From JACKHO01 sp041398745 (lineage in GTDB: Bacteria; Planctomycetota; Planctomycetia; Planctomycetales; Planctomycetaceae): 64,000 nucleotides of DNA. Positions 54,587 to 62,770 of this stretch are shown piece by piece. Made by a program: the position numbers and the translations under genes. Within the stretch, counting starts at the first letter, position 1. Each line of letters opens with the position of its first letter. The DNA lies in assembly GCA_041398745.1 (NCBI GenBank), contig JAWKUB010000005.1, positions 372,001-436,000 of the forward strand, written 5' to 3'. The notes below the pieces were generated by a model. It was given only the letters and a program-made list of their open reading frames with translations, was not told the origin of the DNA and did no database searches.

Positions 54587-54662
54587 CACGTTACTCCCGA
54601 GAGTTCATACTGAATTAACTCATTGACATTACGTCTAATGTAGTGGCAATGCAAGTCTGGAG

Positions 54663-57194
54663 TCATTGAGAGACGTGCTGCACCTGCACCCAGTTGATGC
54701 AGGTGTTCGTGTTCGAACTTGGCAGTCCGATTTCGATAGTCAGCTTGCCCTCGGTCACTTCCACTTCAATTGATTTCTCCAGAAACCATCCCGACTCGGT
54801 ACGCACGTCACGCATGAGCGGCGAGCCGTTGACGGTGACATTCTGACCGAACTGTTCGTGTCCGGAGTCTCCTGCACAAACGGTGACGTGGTACGTTCCG
54901 TTCGGCAGGTTCATGGTCCAAATGTCATTGGACCGGGTGAAGAGGAATGTGTCGCGTGGGATTTCATCGAGCCGATCGCGTTTGCGATTGTTGGCCGAGA
55001 TGTCGCGACTCCAGCCGAAGCCTCGCTTGTCATCGAATGGCTGACCGGCGTCGTGCAGGAAGCCATCGACCTTGGCCACGTTGGCGCCGGCGAAGTTGAT
55101 GCGCTGCACTTTGCCTTCGGCGTCCTCAGGAAGTCCGTCCTGATCTTCCGGCAGTTTGAATTCCGGCCAGGTACTGGAAGCAGCGGAGTAGGGGAGTGGA
55201 TCTAAGATATCGGGGATGCCGTCTTCGTCGCGGTCGCCGGGGTGGCTGTTGTCGAATTCCAATTCCGGTTGCCTGGCAATGCGCTGCCACCAATACACGG
55301 CGAACTCAGCCCGGGTGACGTCGCTTTGGGGATCGGTAATACCTGGGGCGACATCCTTGCAAAGAAACGAACGTCGCAAGACCTCCGCCTGCCATTCGAA
55401 AGTGGCCGGGTCATTAGGCCGGAAATCGACTTCGAATGGTTGCATCGGCAAAATCTGTCGGACGGCAAGTTGCTGCACGGCGACGAACGCCGGATGCGTG
55501 GCGTCGAGGTCACCAAACGGCCAGAGAGTTTGTGGGACCTGGCCGTTCTCTGCCGTGGCCAGCGCACTCCAAACTTCAGCAAGATGAGAGCGCGACCAGG
55601 GAATATCGCGGGGATTGCAGTCATTCAGAATGGACACCGCAGCGACTGCTCCGGCTCCCTGTCCGACGGCCATACTTTGATCATGTAGCCGTACGGCACT
55701 GCTGACGATGCTCGTATAACCGAGGTTCTTTTGAGCCCCGAGCAAACCATCGACCGATTCCGGAACTAAACTACGAATGGGGAACAATGCCCGTCCGCTA
55801 TAGGGCGGTCCCCAGGTGCGGAGCGAACGAAAACTCGCCATCCAGGGGCCTTTGTTTCCTTCATCAGTGAAGAAGTGGCGACGGGTGGGGTGAAAGTCGA
55901 ATTCGAACTGCCAGGCGAAGAGTCCGTCATGCGGCATGATGTTCGCAAAGTTTGTGGAGCGTCCCCCCGCTCCCATGGTGTCCTGCTGTTTGTACATGTA
56001 CATCGACTTCAGTCGCAGCGACTCCCGTACATACGGCTTCGGAGGCAATTGGTCGGCCGTTCCAAACTCGTCGGACAATTCGAATCTGCGAAAGCTGTGC
56101 GTCTTGTCGGGCATGGAGTCGTGCACCTCCGTTTGCAGATAGTGCAGAAAACCAAGCGAATAGCGTTTCGATTCATCGAACACGATTTGCCGCTGTGCTG
56201 GTGTCAGTTCGGCAACGTTCTTGGTCGAGGCTCCTGGTTCTGTTGCTTCCAGGGCGTCATTGATGTGTTGTGGCCAGGTGTCGAGTGGGAAGTCGAAGGC
56301 GGGAAAGCAGAGCAGCAACACGTCGGGATGCGTCACTTCCTCGAAGTTGTAGTGGTCGATGACCCGGCGACTTTCATACAGCCACAAGGGATCTTTCGGA
56401 TAACCATGATTACGATAGTTTCGCGCGTCATATCCAGCCGGCGCGGGAATTGGTTCGTACGTGTCGGTCTCGTTGATGACCATGCAATACGTAATGGGAT
56501 TCATGTCCGTGATCGGATATTCCTCACGCGACTCCGGTGCCAAAGGCTCGCCATATGTCGACTTCAAGTCGGGACCGAATTCGTAGGCCGCGCCGCTGAG
56601 TTTGATGACATCACCCCAGTCGGTCGCGTCGATGGTGAGTTTTGCTTTCACTGTCAGCGGAGCCCGTTTGGTGTCGCCCGTTGACTGGAATGTCATTCCG
56701 CGAAGTCGCTCGTCTTCGACAATCGCAGCAGCAGGCTGCAAGTGTGAGAAGATTTTCAGCTGACCCGATTCAACGTACGGCTGCAGCAAATCGCGGAAGA
56801 CCTGTTCGGCATCAGACGGGCGACAGGTTGTGATGACGCGCGTATTTCCGGGACGCGCCTTGCCATACTTTTCGAGGTTGAGTGCCTCGATGCGGTCGAT
56901 GACTTCGCGAAACAGACCGGACCGCGGAAACGGCACGCCGTGACCATAACCATCAGGCCCGCGGTTTTCGTCAATGGCGACCAGTCCTTCGGCACTGAAC
57001 TGCCCGCCGAGCCAGTCGATGTCGTTGACGAGCACAATCGACTTCACACCCGCCCGAGCCGCTGAGGCGGCGGCCGCACAGCCAGATTCCGTGCCCCCGA
57101 CGATGAGCAGGTCTGTTGAGATTTCCTCGCCGAGAATCGTACCGGATGTCAGCAGTACACTTAGCAATCCGAACAGGATAATCAATCGCGACAT
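54663..57194 (-). CDS. Secreted FAD-dependent oxidoreductase, modular C-terminus
   Basis: The protein has 843 aa. A signal peptide (LIILFGLLSVLLTSGTILG) precedes the FAD motif LLIVGGTESGCAAAASAARAG (29-49), followed by WLGGQFSAEGLVAIDENRG, typical of FAD_oxidored/xanthan-lyase-like proteins common in planctomycetes. VKAKLTIDATDWGDV and a GRALFPIRSLVPESVDGLLGAQKNLG stretch close the flavin domain. Then come a SLH-like stretch (HPAFVAVQQLAVRQILPM, DVTRAEFAVYWWQRI), a thrombospondin-3-like calcium motif DRDEDGIPDILDP, and a C-terminal jelly-roll, binding-type domain (NLPNGTYHVTVCAGD, VNGSPLMRDVRTESGWFLEK). Substrate unknown; an extracytoplasmic role on polysaccharide is inferred. AAGGA precedes the ATG. 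Confidence 0.85.
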   Translation of the reverse strand: MSRLIILFGLLSVLLTSGTILGEEISTDLLIVGGTESGCAAAASAARAGVKSIVLVNDIDWLGGQFSAEGLVAIDENRGPDGYGHGVPFPRSGLFREVIDRIEALNLEKYGKARPGNTRVITTCRPSDAEQVFRDLLQPYVESGQLKIFSHLQPAAAIVEDERLRGMTFQSTGDTKRAPLTVKAKLTIDATDWGDVIKLSGAAYEFGPDLKSTYGEPLAPESREEYPITDMNPITYCMVINETDTYEPIPAPAGYDARNYRNHGYPKDPLWLYESRRVIDHYNFEEVTHPDVLLLCFPAFDFPLDTWPQHINDALEATEPGASTKNVAELTPAQRQIVFDESKRYSLGFLHYLQTEVHDSMPDKTHSFRRFELSDEFGTADQLPPKPYVRESLRLKSMYMYKQQDTMGAGGRSTNFANIMPHDGLFAWQFEFDFHPTRRHFFTDEGNKGPWMASFRSLRTWGPPYSGRALFPIRSLVPESVDGLLGAQKNLGYTSIVSSAVRLHDQSMAVGQGAGAVAAVSILNDCNPRDIPWSRSHLAEVWSALATAENGQVPQTLWPFGDLDATHPAFVAVQQLAVRQILPMQPFEVDFRPNDPATFEWQAEVLRRSFLCKDVAPGITDPQSDVTRAEFAVYWWQRIARQPELEFDNSHPGDRDEDGIPDILDPLPYSAASSTWPEFKLPEDQDGLPEDAEGKVQRINFAGANVAKVDGFLHDAGQPFDDKRGFGWSRDISANNRKRDRLDEIPRDTFLFTRSNDIWTMNLPNGTYHVTVCAGDSGHEQFGQNVTVNGSPLMRDVRTESGWFLEKSIEVEVTEGKLTIEIGLPSSNTNTCINWVQVQHVSQ

Positions 57195-57291
57195 TTGGGC
57201 TTTCCTTGCAGCAAAGGTTTCAGCTTGCAGCCAGCATTGTCGAGAGTTCGCTCGGAATCGGAAAGCGTGGAGGCAGTTTCCGAATCAGACT

Positions 57292-57478
57292 GGGTGCATC
57301 CGATAGATGATGGCGGTGCTTCTCGCTCAGTCATTTGGACAGCTCTCGGCAATCGATTGAGGAATAGGAATTTGCCCTCCCCGAATCTCGTAAACTCGAT
57401 TCGACCCTCCCGTTTTCGGCTTCGCCGACGGGAGGGTGAAGGTTCCCGACAGCTTGCCACCATTCATCGGATGCACCC
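57292..57478 (+). mobile_element. Beta MITE-like element, copy 3 (187 bp)
   Basis: Same length and orientation as copy 2, with ends GGGTGCATCCGAT and ATCGGATGCACCC and the ACCCTCCCG/CGGGAGGGT hairpin. The flanking 9-mers AATCAGACT (57283-57291) and AACCATACT (57479-57487) agree at 7 of 9 positions, possibly a decayed target duplication. It lies in the 371-bp gap between the FAD oxidoreductase start and the TPR gene stop. Confidence 0.75.
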
Positions 57479-57511
57479 AACCATACTGACGATGATTCAG
57501 GTTCAAGGAAA

Positions 57512-57531
57512 CATAGACAGGAATGTCTGTG
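57512..57531 (-). repeat. Palindromic hairpin repeat, copy 5
   Basis: CATAGACAGGAATGTCTGTG, minus-strand orientation, followed by CCGCC. It lies 34 bp from beta copy 3 and 34 bp downstream of the TPR gene stop on that gene's strand. Confidence 0.8.
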
Positions 57532-57565
57532 CCGCCCTGTGCTATTGTGGCCCATTCTCACAGGG

Positions 57566-58375
57566 TCAGTTGAGCAGTGGATCGGCTTCGAGCAGTTTCA
57601 ACGCGCGGTCGAGCCGGACTATGGCGTCAGCCAGTTGCCGCACGCGATGTCGCTGACCAACGTGACGAGCCAGTCGGTTTGCCTTGTCGAGCAAATTGCG
57701 GGCAACGGTCCAGTTGCCAAGCGACAGTTGCACCTTCGCGATGGCTTCCAAAGCACGACTTGTGCCGGCGGCATCCTGCATGTCCTGGAACTGTTGGAAC
57801 GCAGAATAGAATCGCTGTAGCGCCGTTTCGATGTCGCCTGTTCTTAGTGCGGCCACGCCCAGGTTCAGTTCGGCGGTTGCCGACATGCCTTCGTCACCGT
57901 CAATTGTGCGGCACGTCTGCAGTAGGCTTTCGGCATCGGCAAACTCACTCGATTGCAGCCAGTCTGATGCCCTGCCAAGGCGAGACTCGGTCGAGAGTGA
58001 CGATCCCTCACCCCCGGAATAAGAATCCAGTTCAGCTCGAATGGCGAGTTGCTGAAATTGCGAGGCTGCGATGAAGTCACCCGTTTCTCGATAGCTCGAC
58101 GCGAGTGATTGACAGGCCCACGCTCTGAGTTGTGAAGAGCCGTCCCGTTTGGCCTGTTCCCATGCCTTAAGCAACAGGCGAATGGCTTCGTCGAATTCCC
58201 CCAGTTCAGCCAGATGAGTTCCGTAGGCAATACGGGCCGTGGCGCCTTCATCGGCTGCAATGGCCGCCGCGAAGAAGGATTCCGCATGATGCAATGCGCC
58301 CTCGGCGGCGAACTCCGTGGCACGTGCCAACAAGGAATCAACCACCGGGCGAGGGGTAGATATTCGCATCTCCAC
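57566..58375 (-). CDS. Tetratricopeptide-repeat protein
   Basis: The protein has 269 aa from a GTG at 58375, with AGGAG 8 nt upstream; the open frame extends 60 codons further but its sequence is low-complexity. It is helical throughout, with degenerate TPR pairs such as AEGALHHAESFFAAAIAADEG, RIAYGTHLAELGEFDEAIRLLLKAWEQ, LGVAALRTGDIETALQRFYSAFQQFQ and ALEAIAKVQLSLGNWTVARNLLDKANRLARH. There is no signal peptide or catalytic motif. TPRs mediate protein-protein contacts. The gene diverges from the SRPBCC gene across 195 bp. Confidence 0.82.
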   Translation of the reverse strand: MEMRISTPRPVVDSLLARATEFAAEGALHHAESFFAAAIAADEGATARIAYGTHLAELGEFDEAIRLLLKAWEQAKRDGSSQLRAWACQSLASSYRETGDFIAASQFQQLAIRAELDSYSGGEGSSLSTESRLGRASDWLQSSEFADAESLLQTCRTIDGDEGMSATAELNLGVAALRTGDIETALQRFYSAFQQFQDMQDAAGTSRALEAIAKVQLSLGNWTVARNLLDKANRLARHVGQRHRVRQLADAIVRLDRALKLLEADPLLN

Positions 58376-58569
58376 AATCAGTTCTCCTGCAAGGAGCCAG
58401 ATCGAGTGGAGCGAACTTGGGTAAACCTGAGACAGCCATCTTGTAACGGAAGCGGAGGGTTGTGTCAATTGTAGGGATTGTGAGGGCTGCGCAGTCTGAG
58501 GCGGACTGGGCCGTACGGCGGCGCGTCTATAATTTCGCCGATTGGCAACCATCTACCCCTGAGGATGTT

Positions 58570-59103
58570 ATGACGCCACCGAAGTTGGAAATTGGCCCGA
58601 GCCCCCGCAGTGACGCTCAGTATCGTCTTGAAGCCGAATTGTGGCTGGATTGCCCACGCGAGGAGGTGTTTCCCTTTTTCGCAGATGCATTCAATTTGGA
58701 ACGCATTACGCCTCCGTGGCTCAACTTTCATGTCGTGTCAGCCGCCCCCATTGAAATGACTGAGGGGACTCTCATCGACTATCGACTGCGACTCCACGGT
58801 ATTCCATTTTCATGGCGAACGCTGATTTCACGCTGGGAACCGCCGCTTATGTTCGTCGACCAGCAATTAAACGGGCCGTATCGATTGTGGCATCACGAAC
58901 ATCAGTTTGTTGAGGTCGACGGTGGAACGCTGGTCCGTGATATTGTCGATTATTCTGTTCCGGGCGGTGCCTTTATCCACTGGATCATGGTGGAACGGGA
59001 TGTCCGAAAGATTTTCGAATTTCGGATGCAGCAAATCATTCAGCACTTCTCTGCTTCCGGCGAATTGGAGCAGGGCGCCGAAGCCATCCCTCATCATGCA
59101 TGA
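58570..59103 (+). CDS. SRPBCC (START-like) ligand-binding protein
   Basis: The protein has 177 aa from the ATG at 58570 with GAGG 6 nt upstream. QYRLEAELWLDCPREEVFPFFADAFNLERITPPWLNFHVVS is the opening strand-helix of the polyketide cyclase/dehydrase-like SRPBCC family. GTLIDYRLRLHGIPFSWRTLISRWEPPLMFVDQQLNGPYRLWHHEHQFVEVDGGTLVRDIVDY continues the central sheet and FEFRMQQIIQHFS the closing helix. Such proteins bind lipids or aromatic ligands, and some sit with nucleotide-sugar epimerases. The sugar transferase gene follows after a 192-bp leader, so the two may share a pathway. Confidence 0.85.
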   Translation: MTPPKLEIGPSPRSDAQYRLEAELWLDCPREEVFPFFADAFNLERITPPWLNFHVVSAAPIEMTEGTLIDYRLRLHGIPFSWRTLISRWEPPLMFVDQQLNGPYRLWHHEHQFVEVDGGTLVRDIVDYSVPGGAFIHWIMVERDVRKIFEFRMQQIIQHFSASGELEQGAEAIPHHA

Positions 59104-59119
59104 GTTTGATTTGTGACGT

Positions 59120-59201
59120 GTTGCCATTTGGCAACAAACCGGTTCCAGGCGTACGGCGCCTGGTTGCCACGGTCTTTTTATCGATGTTTCGTGGAAACAT
59201 C
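59120..59201 (+). promoter_or_regulatory. Attenuator-like leader with alternative hairpins
   Basis: TGGCAAC (59129-59135) can pair with GTTGCCA upstream (59120-59126), or with GTTGCCA downstream (59163-59169), which with CCAGGCG/CGCCTGG (59145-59151, 59157-59163) makes a long stem followed by CGGTCTTTTT (59170-59179). The two pairings exclude each other, as in an antiterminator/terminator switch. A third hairpin, GATGTTTC/GGAAACATC, lies at 59183-59201. The sugar transferase begins 94 bp later. Confidence 0.5.
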
Positions 59202-59295
59202 ACACAAACTTCCTGGGTGGGATGCATGCTGTCCGTGAGGCGTTCGGCGCTTCAAGTTGAAAGTTTCAGCAGCCCCACCACTTAGAAGTTTCGTC

Positions 59296-60144
59296 ATGCC
59301 CACGCTTACTCGGAAAGAGACCACCGAGCCCTCCAAGGACTACTCCGATGTCCTGGATTTCGTTTCGTCAGAGAATTTGCATATTCCGGACCTCTGGTGG
59401 TTTCATCGTATCGATGTGGGTATGAAACGTCGCACGCTCCATTGCCTGGGGTATTGGACAGCGTTCGGCAAACGGCTGATGGACATTGTCATTTCCGCTG
59501 TTGCGCTCGTGCTGTTGCTGCCTGTTATGGTGTGCGTGGCTATTGCCGTGAAACTCACGTCTAAGGGCCCGATTATTTTCAGCCAAACACGTGTCGGCTT
59601 GAATTTGAGACAGCCCGGTAAAGACCGACGTATCGATGACGTTGGACCGCCCGAAGGAGAAGACGAACGTCGCGATCCCGAGGCGGACCGCCGCCGTGCG
59701 TTCACTTATGGCCGTCACTTCACACTCTACAAATTCCGCACCATGCGGACCGATGCGGAAAAAGACGGTGCCCAATTCGCCGTGGCTGGCGACAGCCGCG
59801 TGACGCCCATTGGTCGCTTCCTCCGAAAAACGCGTCTCGACGAACTCCCACAGTTGTGGAACGTGCTGAAAGGGGAAATGTCACTCGTGGGACCGCGTCC
59901 TGAGCGTCCCGAATTCATGGAAGAGCTGTCAACAAAAATCCCGAACTATCTCGACCGCCTCGGCTTGAAGCCCGGACTCACCGGCGTGGCGCAAATTCTC
60001 AACGGATACGATAACGAAATCGAAAGCTTCAAACGTAAAGTCACTTACGATTTGCACTACCTGCAGAATTGCACAGTCTACAACGACTTCAAGATTCTCG
60101 TGCGCACCGTTGCCGTGGTGGCAACAGGTAGTGGGGCTCTTTGA
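59296..60144 (+). CDS. Bacterial sugar transferase (undecaprenyl-phosphate type)
   Basis: The protein has 282 aa. One membrane helix (MDIVISAVALVLLLPVMVCVAIAV, about 60-83) precedes the PF02397 sugar-transferase domain: GPIIFSQTRVGL, FTLYKFRTMRTDAEKDGAQFA, VTPIGRFLRKTRLDELPQLWNVLKGEMSLVGPRPERPEFMEEL and GLKPGLTGVAQI. Such enzymes load the first sugar phosphate on a lipid carrier for exopolysaccharide or O-antigen. The usual multispanning N-terminal half is absent, as in PssY/WcaJ short forms. An insert of about 30 charged residues (RQPGKDRRIDDVGPPEGEDERRDPEADRRR) splits the N-terminal motif. No other polysaccharide genes adjoin. Confidence 0.9.
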   Translation: MPTLTRKETTEPSKDYSDVLDFVSSENLHIPDLWWFHRIDVGMKRRTLHCLGYWTAFGKRLMDIVISAVALVLLLPVMVCVAIAVKLTSKGPIIFSQTRVGLNLRQPGKDRRIDDVGPPEGEDERRDPEADRRRAFTYGRHFTLYKFRTMRTDAEKDGAQFAVAGDSRVTPIGRFLRKTRLDELPQLWNVLKGEMSLVGPRPERPEFMEELSTKIPNYLDRLGLKPGLTGVAQILNGYDNEIESFKRKVTYDLHYLQNCTVYNDFKILVRTVAVVATGSGAL

Positions 60145-60244
60145 GCGAGAAGGTATTGGTTAGACTGATGGCGTTAACAAGCAGCGCTTGGTAACGAGGG
60201 GCCGACGTTCGACTATCAACGTTCGACCTTCGACCCAGCCACAC

Positions 60245-60865
60245 TTAGTCCATGAATATCCGATGCCAGCCGGGGTAAATGCAGTCGAGGAGTTCTCGGC
60301 CTTCATCTGTCGCATCGAAGCGGATTTTGTGGTCGTCGCGTGAGATTTCCTGAACGAAAGCCACGGTCTCCCCATCTTCTGAATAAAGCCAGTCCGACTT
60401 CGCCAGCCAGTTGAAAATCTCGACCATGTCCTCGCGTGAGGTTGGCACGAAGACCTGACCGTCGAGGAACAACTGGTAGCCGTATTCTTCCAGTTTTGAC
60501 CAGGGCAGATCGGCTGCTTCGCCCTTCCAGTACGGCATGAAGAGCGAGGAATCGTCAGGCTTCACGTTCGGATTGTGCAGCATGTCGATGGCATTCCACG
60601 GACAAATTGTCAGCTGGTAATGCTCGGTGCTGTCGTTGGGAGAGCGATAACACATCTGGCAGCCAATGCAGCGGGATGTGTCAATTTGGTGGTAGCTCTG
60701 TCCGGGAATGCTACTCGGGACTTCGTAAATGCAGTCCACCGGGCACACTGTTGCACAGGACTGGCAACTGGTGCAGTTGTCCTTGTTGATGACGTTCAGA
60801 TACCGCGTCTCTTTCTTGCGGTCATCCTTACGTGTCGCAAAGTATTCGTCGACGGAAATAGTCAT
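60245..60865 (-). CDS. Ferredoxin-type protein with two 4Fe-4S motifs
   Basis: The protein has 206 aa from the ATG at 60865. The iron-sulfur part (about 22-100) reads CTSCQSCATVCPVDCIYEVP and CIGCQMCYRSPNDSTEHYQLTICPWNAIDML, a two-cluster ferredoxin in which the second motif has a 14-residue gap before its last cysteine. The C-terminal 100 residues (YWKGEAADLPWSKLEEYGYQLFLDGQVFVPTSREDMVEIFNWLAKSDWLYSEDGETVAFVQEIS) form a small helical domain I do not recognise, so this is larger than a simple ferredoxin. It transfers electrons in the cytoplasm; the partner is unknown. It is monocistronic and convergent with the sugar transferase. Confidence 0.82.
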   Translation of the reverse strand: MTISVDEYFATRKDDRKKETRYLNVINKDNCTSCQSCATVCPVDCIYEVPSSIPGQSYHQIDTSRCIGCQMCYRSPNDSTEHYQLTICPWNAIDMLHNPNVKPDDSSLFMPYWKGEAADLPWSKLEEYGYQLFLDGQVFVPTSREDMVEIFNWLAKSDWLYSEDGETVAFVQEISRDDHKIRFDATDEGRELLDCIYPGWHRIFMD

Positions 60866-61322
60866 GGTAATGCAACTTACGAATCGTGCAGTCGTTCGCG
60901 GGAATGAGCATCCCACAGAGACTACGCAATAATCCCGAGTGTGATTCTGGAAAAATAGCGGTCCCTGCGTTCATCGACCAGTCAGTTCGCCCCAGATGAG
61001 ACACTTTTCCCGCTGCTGGGAGCCAGAATTCCGCCGGTGTCGATCAAATCAACCTGCACCGCGGGGCACCACAAACCTTTTCGGGGAATGGTGTTTCGAT
61101 GAATAGCCTGAAAGCGTAATGCGCGGGACCGTCTGACAAGTGGCGAAGCGTTTTGCAAGTCTCTTCACCCTCCCATCTGCGCAGCAGTAACGGGAGGGTC
61201 GAATTGAGTTTACGAGATTCGGGGAGGGTGAATCGGCGCGGCTACCGGGACGGGGTGATTGGGGAAACGGTTCGAGCCCAACTCGCGTTCGCCCCTCCAC
61301 GACTGAGAGGGTGACTTCCGGC
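60866..61322. other. Intergenic gap carrying a degenerate beta-type fragment
   Basis: 457 bp between the ferredoxin start and the RluA stop. The part 61166-61314 matches the inside of beta copy 1 (ACCCTCCC...CGGGAGGGTCGAAT and a later GCGTTCGCCCCTCC), without the GGGTGCATCC ends. The rest (60866-61165) shows no gene or repeat. Confidence 0.6.
61166..61314 (-). repeat. Beta-type fragment without terminal repeats
   Basis: Shares CGGGAGGGTCGAATTGAGTT and TTTACGAGATTCGGGGAGGG with beta copies 1-3, in the orientation of copy 1, and the GTTCGCCCCTCC piece with the extra segment of copy 1. Both ends GGGTGCATCC are missing, so it is a decayed or partial copy. Confidence 0.65.
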
Positions 61323-62066
61323 TTAAAGATCGGAGAAGTCGAGTTTGTTCAGGACCTCGGGACTTACCCCCAAGGCTGACCAGGATTTGGGAATGGGCGC
61401 CCGAATTGGCAGGCGGTCGTAACGGACGGGATGCAGAATGGTGAGTTGGACTCCATGCAGTGCGATAGGTGACGTCCTGGGCGAGTCGGGGAATCCCGGG
61501 AACGGCCCCTTCGCTCCGTATTGCGTGTCACCGACAATCGGACAGTTCCGACTGGCAAACTGCACTCGGATTTGGTGCATGCGACCAGTCTCGAGGCGGA
61601 CGGCGACCACGGTACGGCCCCGCACAAGGTCGACGACCCGATAACGCAGAGTCGCTTCTTTGGCCCCTTCGCGGTCGGGCCGGGTCACAATAACCTTGGG
61701 CTCGTCGGGAATGCGGTACAACCAGTCGACGAGTCGCCCTTCCGGTTCTTCCGGGGGATTTTCCAAAACGGCGAGATACGTCTTTTCAACCTGCCTCTGG
61801 GCAAACTGCTCCGACAGTCGCGCCGCACATTTGGAATTCCTGGAGAAGACGACCACTCCCGAGACCGGTCGATCCAGGCGATGCGGAACGCCAAGATACA
61901 CAGCTCCCGGTTTGTTGTACTTCTCCTTAAGGTAATCCTTCACTAGAGAAACAAGGCTGTCGACTCCCTGCGGCGCCCCCTGAGAGATTATGCCCGAAGG
62001 TTTGTTCACGGCAATGACCGGACCATCTTCACAAATCACCTCAAGCACTTTGTTCGTCACGTCCAA
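61323..62066 (-). CDS. RluA-family pseudouridine synthase
   Basis: The protein has about 247 aa if it starts at the TTG at 62066, with GGAGGTGA about 13 nt upstream; the frame is open to 62273 but overlaps the DCC gene and lacks a family-like N-terminus there, so the start is uncertain. The domain begins VIAVNKPSGIISQG, with the catalytic aspartate in VPHRLDRPVSGVVVFSRN (HRLDRPVSG) and RLSEQFAQRQVEKTYLAV, then the C-terminal RLETGRMHQIRVQFASRNCPIVGD. RluA enzymes modify uridines in rRNA or tRNA. Missing here is an N-terminal S4 domain. Follows the DCC gene on the same strand. Confidence 0.88.
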   Translation of the reverse strand: MDVTNKVLEVICEDGPVIAVNKPSGIISQGAPQGVDSLVSLVKDYLKEKYNKPGAVYLGVPHRLDRPVSGVVVFSRNSKCAARLSEQFAQRQVEKTYLAVLENPPEEPEGRLVDWLYRIPDEPKVIVTRPDREGAKEATLRYRVVDLVRGRTVVAVRLETGRMHQIRVQFASRNCPIVGDTQYGAKGPFPGFPDSPRTSPIALHGVQLTILHPVRYDRLPIRAPIPKSWSALGVSPEVLNKLDFSDL

Positions 62067-62184
62067 CTCGAATTCTTCGTCACCTCCGCAGGGTGCGGAA
62101 CGCACCACCGAAATGAATGCGAACTTCACCCACCCTACGAAAAATTGGGGCTTACAGTGTGAAGAGTAACGGACCGAAGGTAAC

Positions 62185-62661
62185 TCAGGGAAGGATTCGC
62201 TCGCGGTCTGCGGCGGTCGGCATGCGGCACTGCTCCCGGTGACCAAACCAACGGTACCGGTTCGTCGCCACAATGCGATAACCCAAATCTCGTAGCGGCT
62301 TGGGAATGAACCAAATCAGCCAGCCAGCCACTCCCCATATTCCTCCGATCAGCCAGAAGATTCTGACAATCGCCGAGGAGTACCGAAAACTCTCGCCACC
62401 GGTTACGAGCACAACCGTTTTCAGATTCGTGGTTTCTTCCTCACCCAGCAGCTTGCGAGCGGTCTCACCCTGCAGCGGAGCGAACTGGAATGACTTCTTG
62501 TAATCCCGCTTCATAACGAAATCGACATACCAGTTGCACAGGCCGCAAACTCCGTCAAACAAGAGCAGCGGACGGTCAGTCCCGGTGTGAGGGGCGTCGT
62601 TCATGCGGTCAGGGGCTTCAAGGGTTTGGATAGATTCTTCGGCAGTCGGAAAGGCAAGCAT
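62185..62661 (-). CDS. DCC-family (DUF393) thiol-disulfide oxidoreductase
   Basis: The protein has 158 aa from the ATG at 62661, with GGGTGA 5 nt upstream (an ATG ten codons earlier is also open). The family signature appears as LLLFDGVCGLCNWYVDFVMKRD, with the redox-type CGLC pair, followed by FQFAPLQGETARKLL. TTVVLVTGGESFRYSSAIVRIFWLIGGIWGVAGWLIWFIPKPLRDLGYRIVATNRYRWFG is the usual hydrophobic C-terminal part. DCC proteins are thioredoxin-fold-like with unknown substrates. It is 118 bp upstream of the RluA start and probably cotranscribed with it. Confidence 0.88.
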   Translation of the reverse strand: MLAFPTAEESIQTLEAPDRMNDAPHTGTDRPLLLFDGVCGLCNWYVDFVMKRDYKKSFQFAPLQGETARKLLGEEETTNLKTVVLVTGGESFRYSSAIVRIFWLIGGIWGVAGWLIWFIPKPLRDLGYRIVATNRYRWFGHREQCRMPTAADRERILP

Positions 62662-62748
62662 AGCATTCACCCCGATGAAAAGCAGATTCAATATCTGAAC
62701 CGCAGATTGGTGCCCTGATTAACCGTGCTACTGACAGTCATCCGGTAG

Positions 62749-62768
62749 CACAGACTTTCCTGTCTGTG
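62749..62768 (+). repeat. Palindromic hairpin repeat, copy 6
   Basis: CACAGACTTTCCTGTCTGTG, one base off consensus, preceded by GGTAG. It overlaps no gene; the Sua5 stop begins 3 bp later. Confidence 0.8.
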
Positions 62769-62770
62769 TT

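Noticed and set aside
57195..57291. Alpha element beside beta copy 3
   Set aside because: No TAGAGCA tip or GACGCGTAAGCG core could be found upstream or downstream of this copy.
61268..61290. GGTTCGAGCCC, resembling a tRNA T-arm
   Set aside because: No matching stem on either side, no CCA-end partner and no D- or anticodon arm; it lies in the beta-type fragment.
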